A stretch of DNA of 64,000 bases from Chrysomallon squamiferum (Eukaryota; Mollusca; Gastropoda; Neomphalida; Peltospiridae). The position numbers and the translations under genes are program-made. The stretch's first letter is position 1. Each line of letters begins with the position of its first letter. The stretch covers positions 11,705,480-11,769,479 of the forward strand of contig CM022669.1 in NCBI GenBank assembly GCA_012295275.1, in the 5' to 3' direction. A model generated the notes under the pieces. It searched no databases. It was given only the letters and a program-made list of their open reading frames with translations, and was not told the origin of the DNA. This document shows, one piece after another, positions 19,791 to 42,720 of this stretch.

Positions 19791-20004
19791 TTAAGTGCGT
19801 ATTTCAGTTATTGTATATTTTGATTGTTTACTATTCATTTGTGCCGTAAATAGTTTATACAGCTTTTGTTAGCAGTATTTTTTTTTACTTATTATTGCCT
19901 GCAACACAGGGGTAAAAGTAAATACAAAATAACAACTAAAATAATTACCCGATTTATTACTTATTATTGCCGGCTATGGAGGCTAAAAGTCAAATAAAAA
20001 ACAA

Positions 20005-20500
20005 CACTAAGATAATGATTTTCAGTAAAGGGAGAAAGCTCCGAGATTATATATCTAAATTCAATGGAGGGACTATTGGTACAGTTGATAAATATAAATA
20101 TCTGAGTATGCACTTTACAATATAAAACGACTGAATAACAAAGCAATGAATACTACGTACAACCTAATAGCTAAAAGTCGTCGGAATAATCTGTTATCAA
20201 CTCTATATTTGACTTAGTTGACCATCTTGTACAACGAATTTTATTGTATGGTTGTGAAATATGTGATTTTACATACGTAGGATTAATAGGAAAATTCCTT
20301 ATGAATTTCTATAAATATTTGCAATGTGTCAATAAATGTATCTCTGGTTTTATGATCTATCGTTAACTAGGAAAGTATATTCTGTGTATTTCTATAAAAG
20401 TAAGAATGATAACCTTTTGCTGGAATCTAATTTCACAACTTTGATAAAGCTAAGTGGTAACGTGAAACGATATCCAGAATACTGCATGATCAGAATTTGT
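20005..20500 (+). mobile_element. LINE reverse-transcriptase fragment, spacer 2
   Basis: Same fragment as spacer 1, with stops and small deletions in the MIFSKGRK to CEICDF segment. Confidence 0.6.
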
Positions 20501-20569
20501 TAAAAAAATAAAATAAATATTTAAATAAATGAAAATTGTGACTGTGCTTTTTATCATGTTTTTTTTTTC

Positions 20570-21150
20570 AAATTGAATATACTAAGTTTGTCACTATAAC
20601 AGTACCTGGTTTTAATTAATGTTTGTTTATTTAGTGTCGTTCATGTTAGAATGTTTCATTATTTTTCTTGTTTAACTTGAATATACTATGTTTGCTGCTG
20701 TGAATGTATCAGGTTTTAATTAATGTTTGTTTATTTAGTGTCGTTCATGTTAGAATGTTTCATTATTTTTCTTGTTTAACTTGAATATACTAAGTTTGCC
20801 AATGTAACAGAACCAGGTTTTACTTACTGTTTATTTATTTAGTGTTGTTCACGTTTGAATATTTGAATATGTTTCTTGTTTAACTTGAAGTTTGCCAATG
20901 TGACAGAACCAGGTTTTAATTACGTGTTTTTCACGTTTGAATATTTGAATATGTTTCTTTGTTTAAATTGAATATATATTTAGTCTGCCACTATGACAGT
21001 ACCAGATTTCCATTAATGTTTATTTATTTAGTGTTGTTCATGTTTGAGTGTTTTAATATGTTTCTTGTTTAACCTGAATACAGTGAATCCGCAATATGAC
21101 AATAGAAGGTTTTAATTAATATTTATTTAATTAGTGTCGTTCATGTATTG
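20570..21150. repeat. Diverged minisatellite, spacer 2
   Basis: Repeats of the same TGTTTAACTTGAATATACTA... GACAGTACCAGGTTTTAATTAA family, with uneven unit lengths. Confidence 0.75.
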
Positions 21151-21300
21151 AGCGTTTTATTATCTTTTATTAACGATGAATGTGCAAGATAGAATAAAAA
21201 TGTACATACAGTGAAAACAGTACAGAACACAGAAACATAGGAGTAAATTGAACTCTGAAAAGGAAAATAGGAAATGCGAATCAGCTTTAACTTCATATGC

Positions 21301-21500
21301 NNNNNNNNNNNNNNNNNNNNNNNNNNNNNNNNNNNNNNNNNNNNNNNNNNNNNNNNNNNNNNNNNNNNNNNNNNNNNNNNNNNNNNNNNNNNNNNNNNNN
21401 NNNNNNNNNNNNNNNNNNNNNNNNNNNNNNNNNNNNNNNNNNNNNNNNNNNNNNNNNNNNNNNNNNNNNNNNNNNNNNNNNNNNNNNNNNNNNNNNNNNN
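21301..21500. other. Assembly gap (200 N)
   Basis: Exactly 200 N, a placeholder-like length. Flanking sequence aligns with 33,620-33,640 on the left and with first-intron sequence on the right. Confidence 1.
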
Positions 21501-22215
21501 ATTATTTTACTGTTTTGACAATAAAATAATGTTACAAAAATCTGAGCGCTGCCACGTAGACTTTACCTCTTCATACATGGAGTCGTGACGTCATACGGTA
21601 CGTAGAATCCAGCTGTATTTTTCAGTAGAAGAAACTTAATTCGTTTGTTTTGTTCGCAATTACATCATATATCAGATATTTTAAACCTGTACTGTTTTGT
21701 CGTTACACTATACTTCTTATAATATTAATACTGGAGCCAAGAAAAGAAACAGTCAAACAAACAAACTAAATAAATGAATAAAATATACATTATACACTGT
21801 TTTAAAGAATTATTATTTTTATTTAATTTTATATGTATATAACGTTTTTGACATTAAAATTATTTCTATTAACAGCCTGTATCTAAATTCAACATCGATA
21901 TTTCCTCTATAATTTCGTTATTTACATCTGAGGTCTACATCTTTATACAGTAACTTCTTAGAAACATACATCAATTTTACACAATACCCATTTTAAAAAA
22001 ATAACAATAAGAAACGAAAAATAAATAATAAAAAAGAATTTTTCTTTTTTTTTAATTTAAAAATAAAAAGCATAAAAATTTACAAAAAAAAAAAAAAAAA
22101 AATTAATGAGACTAATTAGAATAAAAACACAAAGAAATTATAATAAACAAGTATATATATATGTTTATTATAATTACTGTTTATATGATGGCCAGATTTG
22201 ATGCGCGCACGCACA
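21501..22215 (+). pseudogene. Decayed plus-strand CAP gene 5' region (remnant 2)
   Basis: Starts directly after the N gap. The first-intron block with TGACGTCA (21586-21593) is followed by a degenerate exon B near 22,185-22,210. It is closely similar to remnant 1. By comparison with remnant 3, exon A would fall inside the gap. Confidence 0.6.
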
Positions 22216-22801
22216 CACACACACACACAAACACTTTTTTCTTAAGACTACTTAGCAAATGAAACAAAATATGTCTCCATTTCTCTGTGAAAGAAACATG
22301 ACTGCTGTTTATTGATATAGCTATATAGATGTCAAGGTTTTCCCTGCTTTAGGCAAGAAAATTGTTTGACGTACGGTTGTCAACACTGCCGATAGACACG
22401 CTATCTTATATTGCCTAATTTAATCCATATTTACTTTATTCTCATCATCAATCAAATGAAAAGAAGCAACTAGAAAAGATTCAGATTTAACAGTACTTCT
22501 ATTTTAAGTTTCTTTCGTTGTTGTTATTGTTGCACTGTTTCTCATAACCAACCTAAATTAAATCATTTTGGAAAGTAGCTTTGAATTCTTAACAACCTTA
22601 AAATCTCGTTAAGCTTCTGCAGAAAGGTTTTGGTATGATTTTATTTTTGTCAGTAATATGTGACAATATATTCTGCATATATTTCAGTATTCTGCTTCAT
22701 GAAATATATAAATGTATTATGCACAAAGCTTTTTTTTTTTTCTTTTTCTTTTTTTCAAATCTTTATAGTGATTTCCGTTTTGAATTTGAAATAATGTAAT
22801 G

Positions 22802-22807
22802 TTTATT
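22802..22807 (-). promoter_or_regulatory. Polyadenylation signal, gene 3
   Basis: AATAAA on the minus strand about 45 nt after the TAA at 22849-22851. Confidence 0.55.
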
Positions 22808-22848
22808 GGACTTCACAAAAGAAAATCAGAATATCATGGAAGCAGATG

Positions 22849-31584
<8,736 letters not shown>

Positions 31585-31942
31585 GACCAATAATCGACAA
31601 GTATTCTGAGTCAAACTCCCAGTTATATACTATATTAATGAATAACAAAAAGAGTACTAATAATACTAAAATATATACACGTATGAAAAACAATACAGGA
31701 TGAAAAAAAAAAAATACAGACACGTGTACAAATCTAGTACTTGTTATTACTAGTAAAGAAACAAACAAAATAAAACAAAAATTAAATAAAAGTAGTTAAA
31801 ACTGCATACCTAAGACAAGTACAAACGACAGCCTCCAATCATTCGTCTGTGCGGAGTGTCTGTTCAACTGAGGGTTTTTTGTGTTTTTTTCGTTGTTTTT
31901 TTTCGTTTTTAATGAATCAGAATCAAATCGGTTACGTAACCT
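31585..31942 (-). promoter_or_regulatory. Promoter region of gene 3: TATA box and bZIP palindrome
   Basis: TATATAA at 31623-31629 (minus strand) and GGTTACGTAACC at 31930-31941. Confidence 0.5.
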
Positions 31943-32149
31943 TTAAGTGCGTATTTCATTATTGTATATTTTGATTGTTTACTATTCATTTGTGCCGTAA
32001 ATACTTCATACAGCTTTTGTTAGCAGAATGGTTTTACTTATTGCCTGCAATACAGGGGTAAAAGTAAATACAAAATAACAACTAAAATAATTACCCGATT
32101 TATTACTTATTATTGCCGGCTATGGAGGCTAAAAGTCAAATAAAAAACA

Positions 32150-32800
32150 ACACTAAGATAATGATTTTCAGTAAAGGGAGAAAACTCCGAGATTATATAT
32201 CTAAATTCAATGGAGAGACTATTGGTACAGTTGATAAATATAAATATCTGAGTATGCACTTTACAATGTAAGACGACTGAATAACAAAGCAATGAATACT
32301 ACGTACAACCTAATAGCTAAAAGTCGTCAGAATACTCTCTCCATCGACAGTATATTTGACTTAGTTGACAAACTTGTACAATTAACTTTATTGTATGGTT
32401 GTGAAATATGTGATTTTACATACGTAGGATTAATAGGAGAATTCCTTATGAATTTCTATAAATATTTGCAATGTGTCAATAAATGTATCTCTGGTTTTAT
32501 GATCTATTGTTAACTAGGACCGTATATCCTGTGTATTTCTATAAAAGTAAGAATGATAACCTTTTGCTGGAATCTAATTTCTCAAATTCAAAACAAGATT
32601 TCTTCACAACTATATTATTTAATTCATGTTAACGATTCTCCTTGGAACAATTTGTAATAAAAATAATAAAATAAATAAATAAATAAAAGAAGATTGAGAT
32701 TGTGATTTAACCTGTATATGAACATTTCACAACTTTGATAAAGCTAAGTGGTAACGTGAAACGATATCCAAAATATTGCATGATCAGATTTATTGTTTAA
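32150..32800 (+). mobile_element. LINE reverse-transcriptase fragment, spacer 3
   Basis: Close copy of the spacer 2 fragment; residual open frame 32292-32513 with LLYGCEICDF. Confidence 0.6.
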
Positions 32801-32864
32801 AGTGTAATTAGTATTTTACTATGTGCTTGTGCTTTTTATCATGTTTTTTTTTTTTCAAATTGAA

Positions 32865-33485
32865 TATACTAAGTTTGTCACTATAACAGTACCTGGTTTT
32901 AATTAATTTTTGTTTATTTAGTGTCGTTCATGTTAGAATGTTTCATTATTTTTCTTGTTTAACTTGAATATACTATGTTTGCTGCTGTGAATGTATCAGG
33001 TTTTAATTAATGTTTGTTTATTTAGTGTCGTTCGTTTTTCAGTGTTTTATTATATTTCTTGTTCAAGTTGAATATACTAAGTCAGGTTCGTGTTTTCGTT
33101 TGAATATTTGAATATGTTTCTTTGTTTAAATTGAATATTATTTATATGACAGTACCAGATTTCCATTTGTTTATTTATTTAGTGTTGTATTATATTTCTT
33201 GTTCAAGTTGAATATACTAAGTTTGCCAATGTGACAGAACCAGGTTTTAATTACGTGTTTTTCACGTTTGAATATTTGAATATGTTTCTTTGTTTAAATT
33301 GAATATATATTTAGTCTGCCACTATGACAGTACCAGATTTCCATTAATGTTTATTTATTTAGTGTTGTTCATGTTTGAGTGTTTTATTATGTTTCTTGTT
33401 TAATCTGAATACAGTGAATCCGCAATATGACAATAGAAGGTTTTAATTAATATTTATTTAATTAGTGTCGTGCATGTATTGAGCG
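32865..33485. repeat. Diverged minisatellite, spacer 3
   Basis: Same repeat family as spacers 1 and 2; units are shuffled and partly truncated. Confidence 0.75.
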
Positions 33486-33785
33486 TTTTATTATCTTTTA
33501 TTAACGATGAATGTGCAAGATAGAATAAAAATGTACATACAGTGAAAACAGTACAGAACACAGAAACATAGGAGAAAAATGAACTCTGTAAAAGGAAAAT
33601 AGGAAATGCGAATCAGCTTTAACTTCATATACGTTTTACTATTAAATTTTTATAATTATTAAATTTATTTTTTATGTTAATATTTCATATGTGTATGTAT
33701 TTATAATTATTATTGCTCTTACTATTATTCATTAATATAGTACATAATTGGCAGTTTGGCTCAGAATACTTCTCGATTATTGGTC

Positions 33786-34887
33786 ATGTCTCCTCTAGTC
33801 ATCAGTTTGATCTATCACACTGTATTTGTCCACGCAGGTAGGACCTATGAACAAAGTAAGTTATTTAACGCCCAGCTGTATTAGTATTGTGGTAGTCGTT
33901 AATAGTCGATTTTTTTGTATTACTGTCAAATAAAGATATGTTTTACCCGAATCGAAAAACATTCAGTCTCAGATGAAAAAACGTAAAAAAGAAAAATAAT
34001 CTAAAATGTTAAGGTTGACTAAAATCCATAAAAAAACACACCTCATAAACAAAAAAAAACCTAAATATATATTTGTTTAGTGTTTTTATGCTTTGATGCA
34101 CAGACAAAAAACACATTAAAAAAAAACTCAAAAAAAACCACCTTAAAAAAAAAAAAAAAAAAAACCTTGAAGAAACGAATTAGTATAAAAACCCTTAAAA
34201 ATTATATATATATATATATTTGTTTATTTAATTACTGTTTCTGTGGGGCCAGCTTTGATGCACAGACACACACATTAAGAAAAACACACACAAAAACAAC
34301 AACAAACAAATTTTAAAAAGTTAAAAAACAAAATTAAAAAATTATATATATTTGTTTGTTATAATTACTGTTTCTACGATGACCACGTTTGATCCGCGCG
34401 TGCACACACACACACAACTACACACACAAACATACATACACAAAAAAAACATAAGCACGCAAATACATTACACATTCATCCACATGTACCTATACATTAT
34501 TATATACATACAAACACCAGCAAAAATTATACATCCTCATATACACACTAATGTGCACATACAAACACACATACACACTCACAAACGTATATATGTACAT
34601 ACAATGACTGTTATTATTACTAGTGACTGCAGAGGTAGTTATTAATATCGTTCTCATTGTTATTTTCTAAAGAATATTCATCATAGTTCTTACACAGATA
34701 AACATTTGCATTACAGAGATCTACGTGTGCTCTGAAATGTTTGAAGCTGACACCACATCACACTATGTGTAAAGTGAACAGTGATATTGAGGGTCGACTG
34801 ACGACAGCTGAAAAACAGTTCATTGTACATTTACAGAACAATGAACGTAACTGTGTTGCACCAACAGCCAAGGACATGTTTAAACTG
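33786..34887 (+). pseudogene. Truncated CAP gene fragment (remnant 3): exons A, decayed B, C
   Basis: Exon A (33786-33855, 70 nt) is open, starts with ATG, encodes the same signal peptide type and ends in an intact GT donor. Exon B survives only as degenerate copies near 34,234-34,262 and 34,371-34,405, the latter with a broken acceptor. Exon C (34717-34887, 171 nt) has intact AG and GT borders and no stop, but the CAP His of LHN is Gln, and it has extra Cys residues. No exon D or later follows; after about 150 bp the sequence joins the spacer block also seen at 9,530 and 22,260. It lies head to head with gene 3. It could still yield a short secreted peptide if B were skipped, but A to C would be out of phase. 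Confidence 0.75.
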
Positions 34888-34889
34888 GT

Positions 34890-35237
34890 AAACATACGTC
34901 AATGATTTTAATCAAGCTTTAAGTAGTTGTAGTTACTTGCAGTAGGCATTACCACTGATAACAGTAAAACGTTCCACTGTTCCAGAAACAACTTTACGAC
35001 AGTCGTAAATCCCTCACTCGTTACGACAAAAACTCTTTATCGTTAAGACCACGTAGCAAATATGTCTCCATTTTTCTGTGAAAGAAACGTCACTGATGTT
35101 TATTGATATATTTATATAGACGTTAATGGTTTTCCCTGCTTTTGGCAAGAAACTTGTTTCACCTACGGTTGTCACATTCGCGAAAGACTCCAACCTTTGC
35201 ATCAGGTAAAAACTTAATAAAAAAAAAAAAAAAAAAA

Positions 35238-35332
<95 letters not shown>

Positions 35333-36220
35333 AAATAAGAGTATTATATATCAAATACATAAGAAAAGAAATAAGAAACAAAGATAGATAGCTAGATAGA
35401 TAGATGAATGTAAAAGGTTTACTATTAATACGAAACCATTGTGTGATAAAATGATGAAAGTTGAGCTTGCTTTCAAATAAAATGATAATCAGTCTTGTTA
35501 ATATTAAGTCAAGATAAAACAGTCATCATTGATCGCTGAAGTTTGTCACTTAATCATGTGGAAATAAAAAAGGCATACAAGATCAGGATCCTCTTCCTGG
35601 TCTTGTTTGTATAATAAAACTAAACAATTGCCAATGATCAATGAGAATTATAATAAAGAGAATAAACTGCGGTTTACAGTCCAATTTACTGAAGGCAATT
35701 AACAAGAATCGATCAAGTAAGACTGACATTATTATTATACAACAGAAGTAAATGTTTCAATAACATTTCCTGCCTGAACTGTTCTCTTTTAAAACATCTT
35801 TACAGACACACACACAAACACAATTCACGGTTCATTCAGCGAATGACTTGTATTTCCTGAATTATATGTGTCGCCATGTGAAATAAAATGGATCAGTAAA
35901 TAAATCATCTTCTCTTAGATTATACTCAAAATTCTGAAGAATGTGTAGACAATAAGAGAAAGTAAAACAAAACATATCAAGTCAGGTTTATTCGATTAAG
36001 AAAAATCTCAGTTTTCACACATATTTCATACCGAGACATTTATCACCATGTGGTTAATATTTTGTAAAAGACCACGTTACACATCACATAATAGGATTTG
36101 TTTCGTTGTTTATATTTCAATCTAACTGCTTCATGCAATATATAAAAGAATTACAAAGAGAGCTTTATGTTTCGAAATCTTTATTTACTGACTTTCGTTT
36201 TCAGTTTGAAATAAGGTAAT
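34890..36220. other. Spacer between remnant 3 and the 3' end of gene 4
   Basis: The first 150 bp are C-D intron-like sequence of remnant 3. Then come the shared 3' flank block, an AAT/AAAT microsatellite (35,235-35,335) and about 700 bp of unique AT-rich sequence without a supported gene. Confidence 0.6.
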
Positions 36221-36221
36221 G

Positions 36222-36227
36222 TTTATT
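36222..36227 (-). promoter_or_regulatory. Polyadenylation signal, gene 4
   Basis: AATAAA on the minus strand about 45 nt after the TAA at 36269-36271. Confidence 0.55.
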
Positions 36228-36268
36228 GACATCACAAAAGAAAATCAGAATATCAAAGGAAGCGAAAG

Positions 36269-38297
36269 TTAACAAAGTCCACACAGTTTCGAACAGGGCT
36301 TTCTAATAAATTCAAATATGCAAGAAGCGTTGGTCCAGGCCTTACAAATTTCAAGTTCGGGTTTTGAACAGTCAACTGAAATACAAAGAAAACATTAATT
36401 ATTTCACCGTTGCAGGATGCCAGCGTTTAGTCAGTAAATGCATAACACTGTTTAAGTTGTTCAGCACATCTGTGTGGATTTTTAACTTTTAATTTTTTGT
36501 TTTTTAAATTTGTTTTAAATGTTTTTAGTTGGACGTAAAAATAACACACATATAAAAGATTCATTTGTCCTATAGTGATGTAAGGTCGGATTGTTATATA
36601 AACATTAGTCATTAATTCTTCTTTTATTTATTTATTTATTCATTTATTCGTGTTAATATAGCGTACAATATAAGATAGTGAAATAGAGATTGGTATATGT
36701 ACGTATGTGTGTGTTCATAATAAATCTGTTTTTCAATTTTTTATTAAATTAGTTCGTTGTTTTATAATTTCTTATCAAATATTACTGATCTTTACACATT
36801 AAACTAAAACAAAAAAGGTGTTTACAGAGACTTACGTTCACATTTGCAAGTATCCATATTCAGTGTTTCAGTCTTTCTGCAGACCTTCCGATTACAACGA
36901 AATGCATCTTAAATGAATTTAAGTATGAATAAACACAATTTTAAAGGCAGCGTAAAGGATATAGGCTCTTAGTTTAACTATGTTATCGAATGTTGTTGAA
37001 ATACACACATACATCGGCTTTTACATGTGAAAATAGCAGTCTGCTTCTGTAAATATGTCTTTATTTCTTAACTGATATACCTCAGTGATTACAGTATTAT
37101 GTGCTAAAACTGATGACTCCCCTGGTTAGTCTTCTGCCGAGTTCGTTTAGCTTTTTCACCGACGAGGTTCCCTGACTACGGAAAGATTTTTGATAACCGT
37201 TGCCCAAGGAACTACTGTCACTTATTACAATGGCTATAATTTTATACTCTCATCATTATTACTCACTGTTCTTGTTATGGTCCAACTGATATTCACCACT
37301 GAATAATAATAATAATAATAATGGCAACAGCAACAACAGTAACAACAATAATGATAATAAATATAATGACAATATTATCACATGATCACTTACCTAACTC
37401 ACAGCTGTCGCCGTAAAAGTCATCTAATATACAGTTACAACTGCATGTTTTAATATCTAATACTCCGATGTGATAACACAGCCTGCTTTTGCAGTCTTCA
37501 AATAAATAAATAAATAAAAATAATCATAATTATAATCATAAAATAATTTATTACTATTATTATTATACTGCTATTAGTACTGGCAGTGTTATTTCTGTTG
37601 CTGCTGCTGCTAAAACAATAAGGATTAATACTTCTATTACCGTCACCATGACTACTACTACTACCACCACCACCACCACTACAGCACTACAGCTACCAGC
37701 TACCAAAACCATATTACAACTATATACGACCGCTACCATTACTACTGCTGCTGCTAAATCAAGGGTTAACACATCTATTACTGTGACAACCACTACTAGT
37801 ACTACTGTTATTACTACTATTACTACTGTTATCACAACTACTGAACTACTACACCTACTACAACTATATACGACTACTACGATTACTACTATTATTACTA
37901 CTGCTGCTGTTAAACAAGGATTAACATTTCTGTTACTATCATCACCTGCGATACTATTAAACTTATCACCAAAACCTCACTGCAAATACGTACGACTACT
38001 ACGATTAATACTAGTATTATTATCAGTAATTACTGCTTTTGCTGCTGCTGCTGCTCCTAAAACTTCGATTACCATCACCACAACAACTTCTACAACTACT
38101 ACTACCATCAAAAATGATAAAACTACTACTGTTTGAACTGCTGTTATTGCTGCTGCTAAAACAAGGATTAAAACTACTTTGACCTCCATTCTACTATCAC
38201 ATCTACAAGTACTACAAAAGCTACTGCTTCTAAAAATGAGATCGCCATTACTTCTACTACCACTACTACTGAAATTATTATTTTTATTATTATTATA

Positions 38298-38334
<37 letters not shown>

Positions 38335-39335
38335 GTGTAAATGGATAAATGATAAACATTTATTATTGTGTCTTCAGTATTACTGCAAGTCGTTATTTCA
38401 TTACAATGTACTGTGTTTAAAATGTAGGTTTTAGATTATCACCTGCATAAATATTCTTACCGCAGAGTTTATCAGAACACGAATTCGGGCAGGCCGCACA
38501 AGATGGACCTTCTCTGTATGGATGAGCGTAGTATCCAACTGATCTGAAAATAAAACTTTAAAAAAAAAAGAGAGAAAACAGTTGTACTGTCTTTAAACAT
38601 TGTATCGTGATACTTCTTTTCATAACATTGATGATTTTGACTGAATTAGAGATGGAAAATCTAAGAATGTACATTATCATGATCATTTTTGACTAGACCA
38701 AATACTGTGAATCTCAGAACGTACATAATGCTGATGATTTGGACTGTATTAAGTACTTTAAATCTCAGAATGTTCATCATGTTGATAATTGTGACTAGAT
38801 TAAACATTGTAAATACTTAAAGTTATTAAGTGATGAAGAAATTCACAAATAATAAATTATGAATTGTATAAAACAAATAAAGAAGAAGAAAAAGGTTCTT
38901 GTTTCGAAATAATTTACTTTATTAATATGTTATTTAATGTTTAATTCACAGAATGTTCTTGCAAGAAATATGAAGTGATCTACGAGGGAGGGGACTGTAG
39001 TCCAGTGGTTATAGCGCTGAACCGATGTACAAAATGTTGGAAGTTCAGTTATTTTTAGAATGATTCTTACATCATTTCCTTATCCAAAAATGTATTTAGC
39101 AATTCCTATCTGTGGAGATTTCAATAAATTATTTAATTATTTAAAATATACCAATCAGAACAGCCGAAAGTTCGTACATATATATATATATATATATATA
39201 AATCAACATAAGTGAGTAAAATTAATATTAATGTGTCGAGAATATATATGTATATTTTTCAACATTCTCTTATTGATTCATTCCCAGAATTAAATTTCAT
39301 TTAATAATACTACTACTAATAATAATAACAATAAT

Positions 39336-39394
<59 letters not shown>

Positions 39395-39845
39395 GTTGTA
39401 GTAGTAATATAGTAGTAGTAGTAGTTATCATATTTGCAGTAGTAGTATTAGTAATAAATAAATAATAATAATAATAATAACAACAATAACAATAATAATA
39501 ATAATAATAATAACAACAACAATAATAATGACATAAACAACAGTATTAAGTCATTTATTTTCAGTGAGAAATATTTATTTAATAAATTAAAATGTTTTAG
39601 TCTGTCGACTGAATTACCGAAATTAAATTTAAACTTACGATGGTGCATAGTTGCATACGAAGATACGCCTGTAAAAATACGCCGTTCTGCAAATGGAATA
39701 TCCGCAGCCAACTCTAGATGTTTCTCCAGACACAAGCTATTTATCAAATTGACTCGATATAATTTTATACCTCATTCTGTCTGTATTACTTCCACATCTT
39801 ACATATGTATTTATATATATCTATTTTGTGTATATATATATATAT

Positions 39846-39877
<32 letters not shown>

Positions 39878-42231
39878 TCATACATATATATATATCTAGA
39901 TATATATATACATTATATATATATATATATTTTATTTGTATGTATGTATGTATGTATGTATGTATGTATGTATGTATCTGCGTATGTATATGTATATGTA
40001 TCTTTATTTTGAATTTGTGCGTATGTATAAATCTATGTATCTTTGTATGTATCAACTTATGTATATGTGTGTATTTATGTATGCATGCATGCATGCATGT
40101 TTTTAATGTATGATTCTGCATATGTATCTGTATGTAGTAGAGATGATATATATTTACGTTGATGTAATCATAAACCGGCTTATAAGGATGGATAATGCCC
40201 TCGCTATAGTCAAAGTGTCTCCATTGATCATACCATCCTCTTATTGCTGATATAAAATTGCGAGAACCATAGGCAAGATTTTGACCAATATACACACCGG
40301 GGTATTCTAAAAGGAGGAAATACATTTTAGTTGTGAAAAGAATTTATAAAAAACGAAAAGGTTATAGATAACAAATCGTTAACAATCGTAGGAAAAGCAT
40401 ACAGAGAGAGAATATATAGAAATAAGCCGATACAAGTATATTCACAGAAACAAAATTTGCATAAACACACAAGACATTTACTCATATGTACAGTATTAAT
40501 GTCAATGACAGATATAATGAGAAAAATAACAACATTTTAAACAGATACTATGTAGACAGTTATGTGTCGATAAATTTTGATCTTTAACTCTATTCCTCTG
40601 TACATACACAGACCAAAGACAGATAGACAAAAATATATATATATATATATACATACAAATAAAAAAAATATTTAGCAGTAACATAACATTTATGAATTAA
40701 ATTCTCATGAATCATCATTACTTAATATCGAATGATAATACAAACAAAAATAAAAGCAAACAAAAAGTAATCAATAAATAATAAGAAATAAGAAAACAAC
40801 AAAACAAACAAATATATCAATAAATAAACGAATAAATAAATAAATAAATAAATAATAAATAAATAAATAAATAAATAAACAAATAAATAAATAAATAATA
40901 AATAAATAAATAAATAAGAAGAATCCCAAACAAAAACTACCATAGAAATCAATAAAAACGAAACTAATAAATAAATAAATAAATAAATATATAAATAATT
41001 GTGTAAATGAATAAACAAACAACCAAATAAGAGAATGAATAAACAAACAAACAAATAAACAGACAAAAAAACAAACAAAAAAGTAAATAAGTAAGCAAAC
41101 GAAAAAAGAAATGTATAAATGTCTTGCCTGGAACAGCACTTGTTTTGTATTGGTCGTTTCTAAAAGTACACTGACGTGCCCATTTACCCGCCACCATGGC
41201 GAGTCTCTCATCCCACCTCTTAAACAAACAAATAAATATATATATATATATATATATACACATACAATCTGGAAGAAATCAGGAACTTTCCACATCTCGG
41301 AAAGGTTTATTGATGTAAATATACTGAAAATTACAATCAGCAAAGATCACAAGGAGTAACTTGATGCTAAAACAGCAGAAAAGTGTCTGAGTATATTCTT
41401 GTAAGTCATGTCTTAATATGTCACGTAACTGTAAATTTCCTTCCGATATCTGTCATTTGTATCGTGTCATGAGATCCCAGATAAATTTGAGTTATTATTG
41501 TTTGAGAAGCTGCGCTACCCCAAACGTTAACTAAGCAGACGTTTCTGAAGTTTACAGTTTACAGAATTAGTGATTTAAATACATACACATTGCTACCTGG
41601 CCTGCGAAATACTATGAAAACTGATACAGTGATACTGACTAAATTGGTGAAGCACCTATTCAGTACTGCCTTCATTCCATTAGTGTCTCTCTAGATGGAT
41701 ATAACATGTGGATAGGTTTCTACAGATGAATGATAATATTTCTTTATTTTTGAAAGTGTCATGCAGTCCTTTGTGGAAACCTTTAGAAATATTTATTGTA
41801 TTAACAAATGTAACCTGTCTTACGAGAAAAGTGATTTACGATTGTCGTAAAACTGTTTTGTGCAACATGAGAAACTTTTACGGCTGTGAGTAGTAGTGCC
41901 TACTGGAGTTAACTACAACTACTTAAATCTCGATGAAAATGAACTGGCAGATTTTTACCATTTTATTCATATCCATGGCTGAGGGTAAAACATTTTTGCG
42001 GTAATGGTTATGTAAATTTACGATGGACTCTTTTTCAGCTTGCGTCAGTCGACCCTCAATGCCAATGTCCTTTTTACACATAGTGTGGTCTGGTGTCAGC
42101 TCCACATATTTCTGAGGACACTCGGATCTCTGTAATGTCAATATTTGTGTAAGTATTATGATTGAAATTCTTTATAAAATAAGAACGAGAATGATATTGA
42201 TACTACTATATATATGTATGTATACATACAT

Positions 42232-42281
<50 letters not shown>

Positions 42282-42371
42282 ACATACATAGATACATATA
42301 TATATACTCACACGCATAGATATGTAGATAGCTAGATAGATAGATGATAGATATTATATACACACAAATGT

Positions 42372-42412
<41 letters not shown>

Positions 42413-42665
42413 GTATGTGCATGTGTATATTAGTGTATAGATATGTTTGGATATGTGTGTATGTCTACGTATGCATATATTAGCGTGCACATGAGTTTGT
42501 TTGATGTTGTTTTTTGTTGGGGTTTTTTAATATTATTATTATTGTGTGTGTATGTATATTTTTTTCTTATTTAGAATAAAAATAAAATAACATTTACATT
42601 AGCTATCTTCACTTGACCTGCGTCAAAGCTGGCTTCTATAGAAACAATAATAATGATAAACAAAA

Positions 42666-42720
<55 letters not shown>

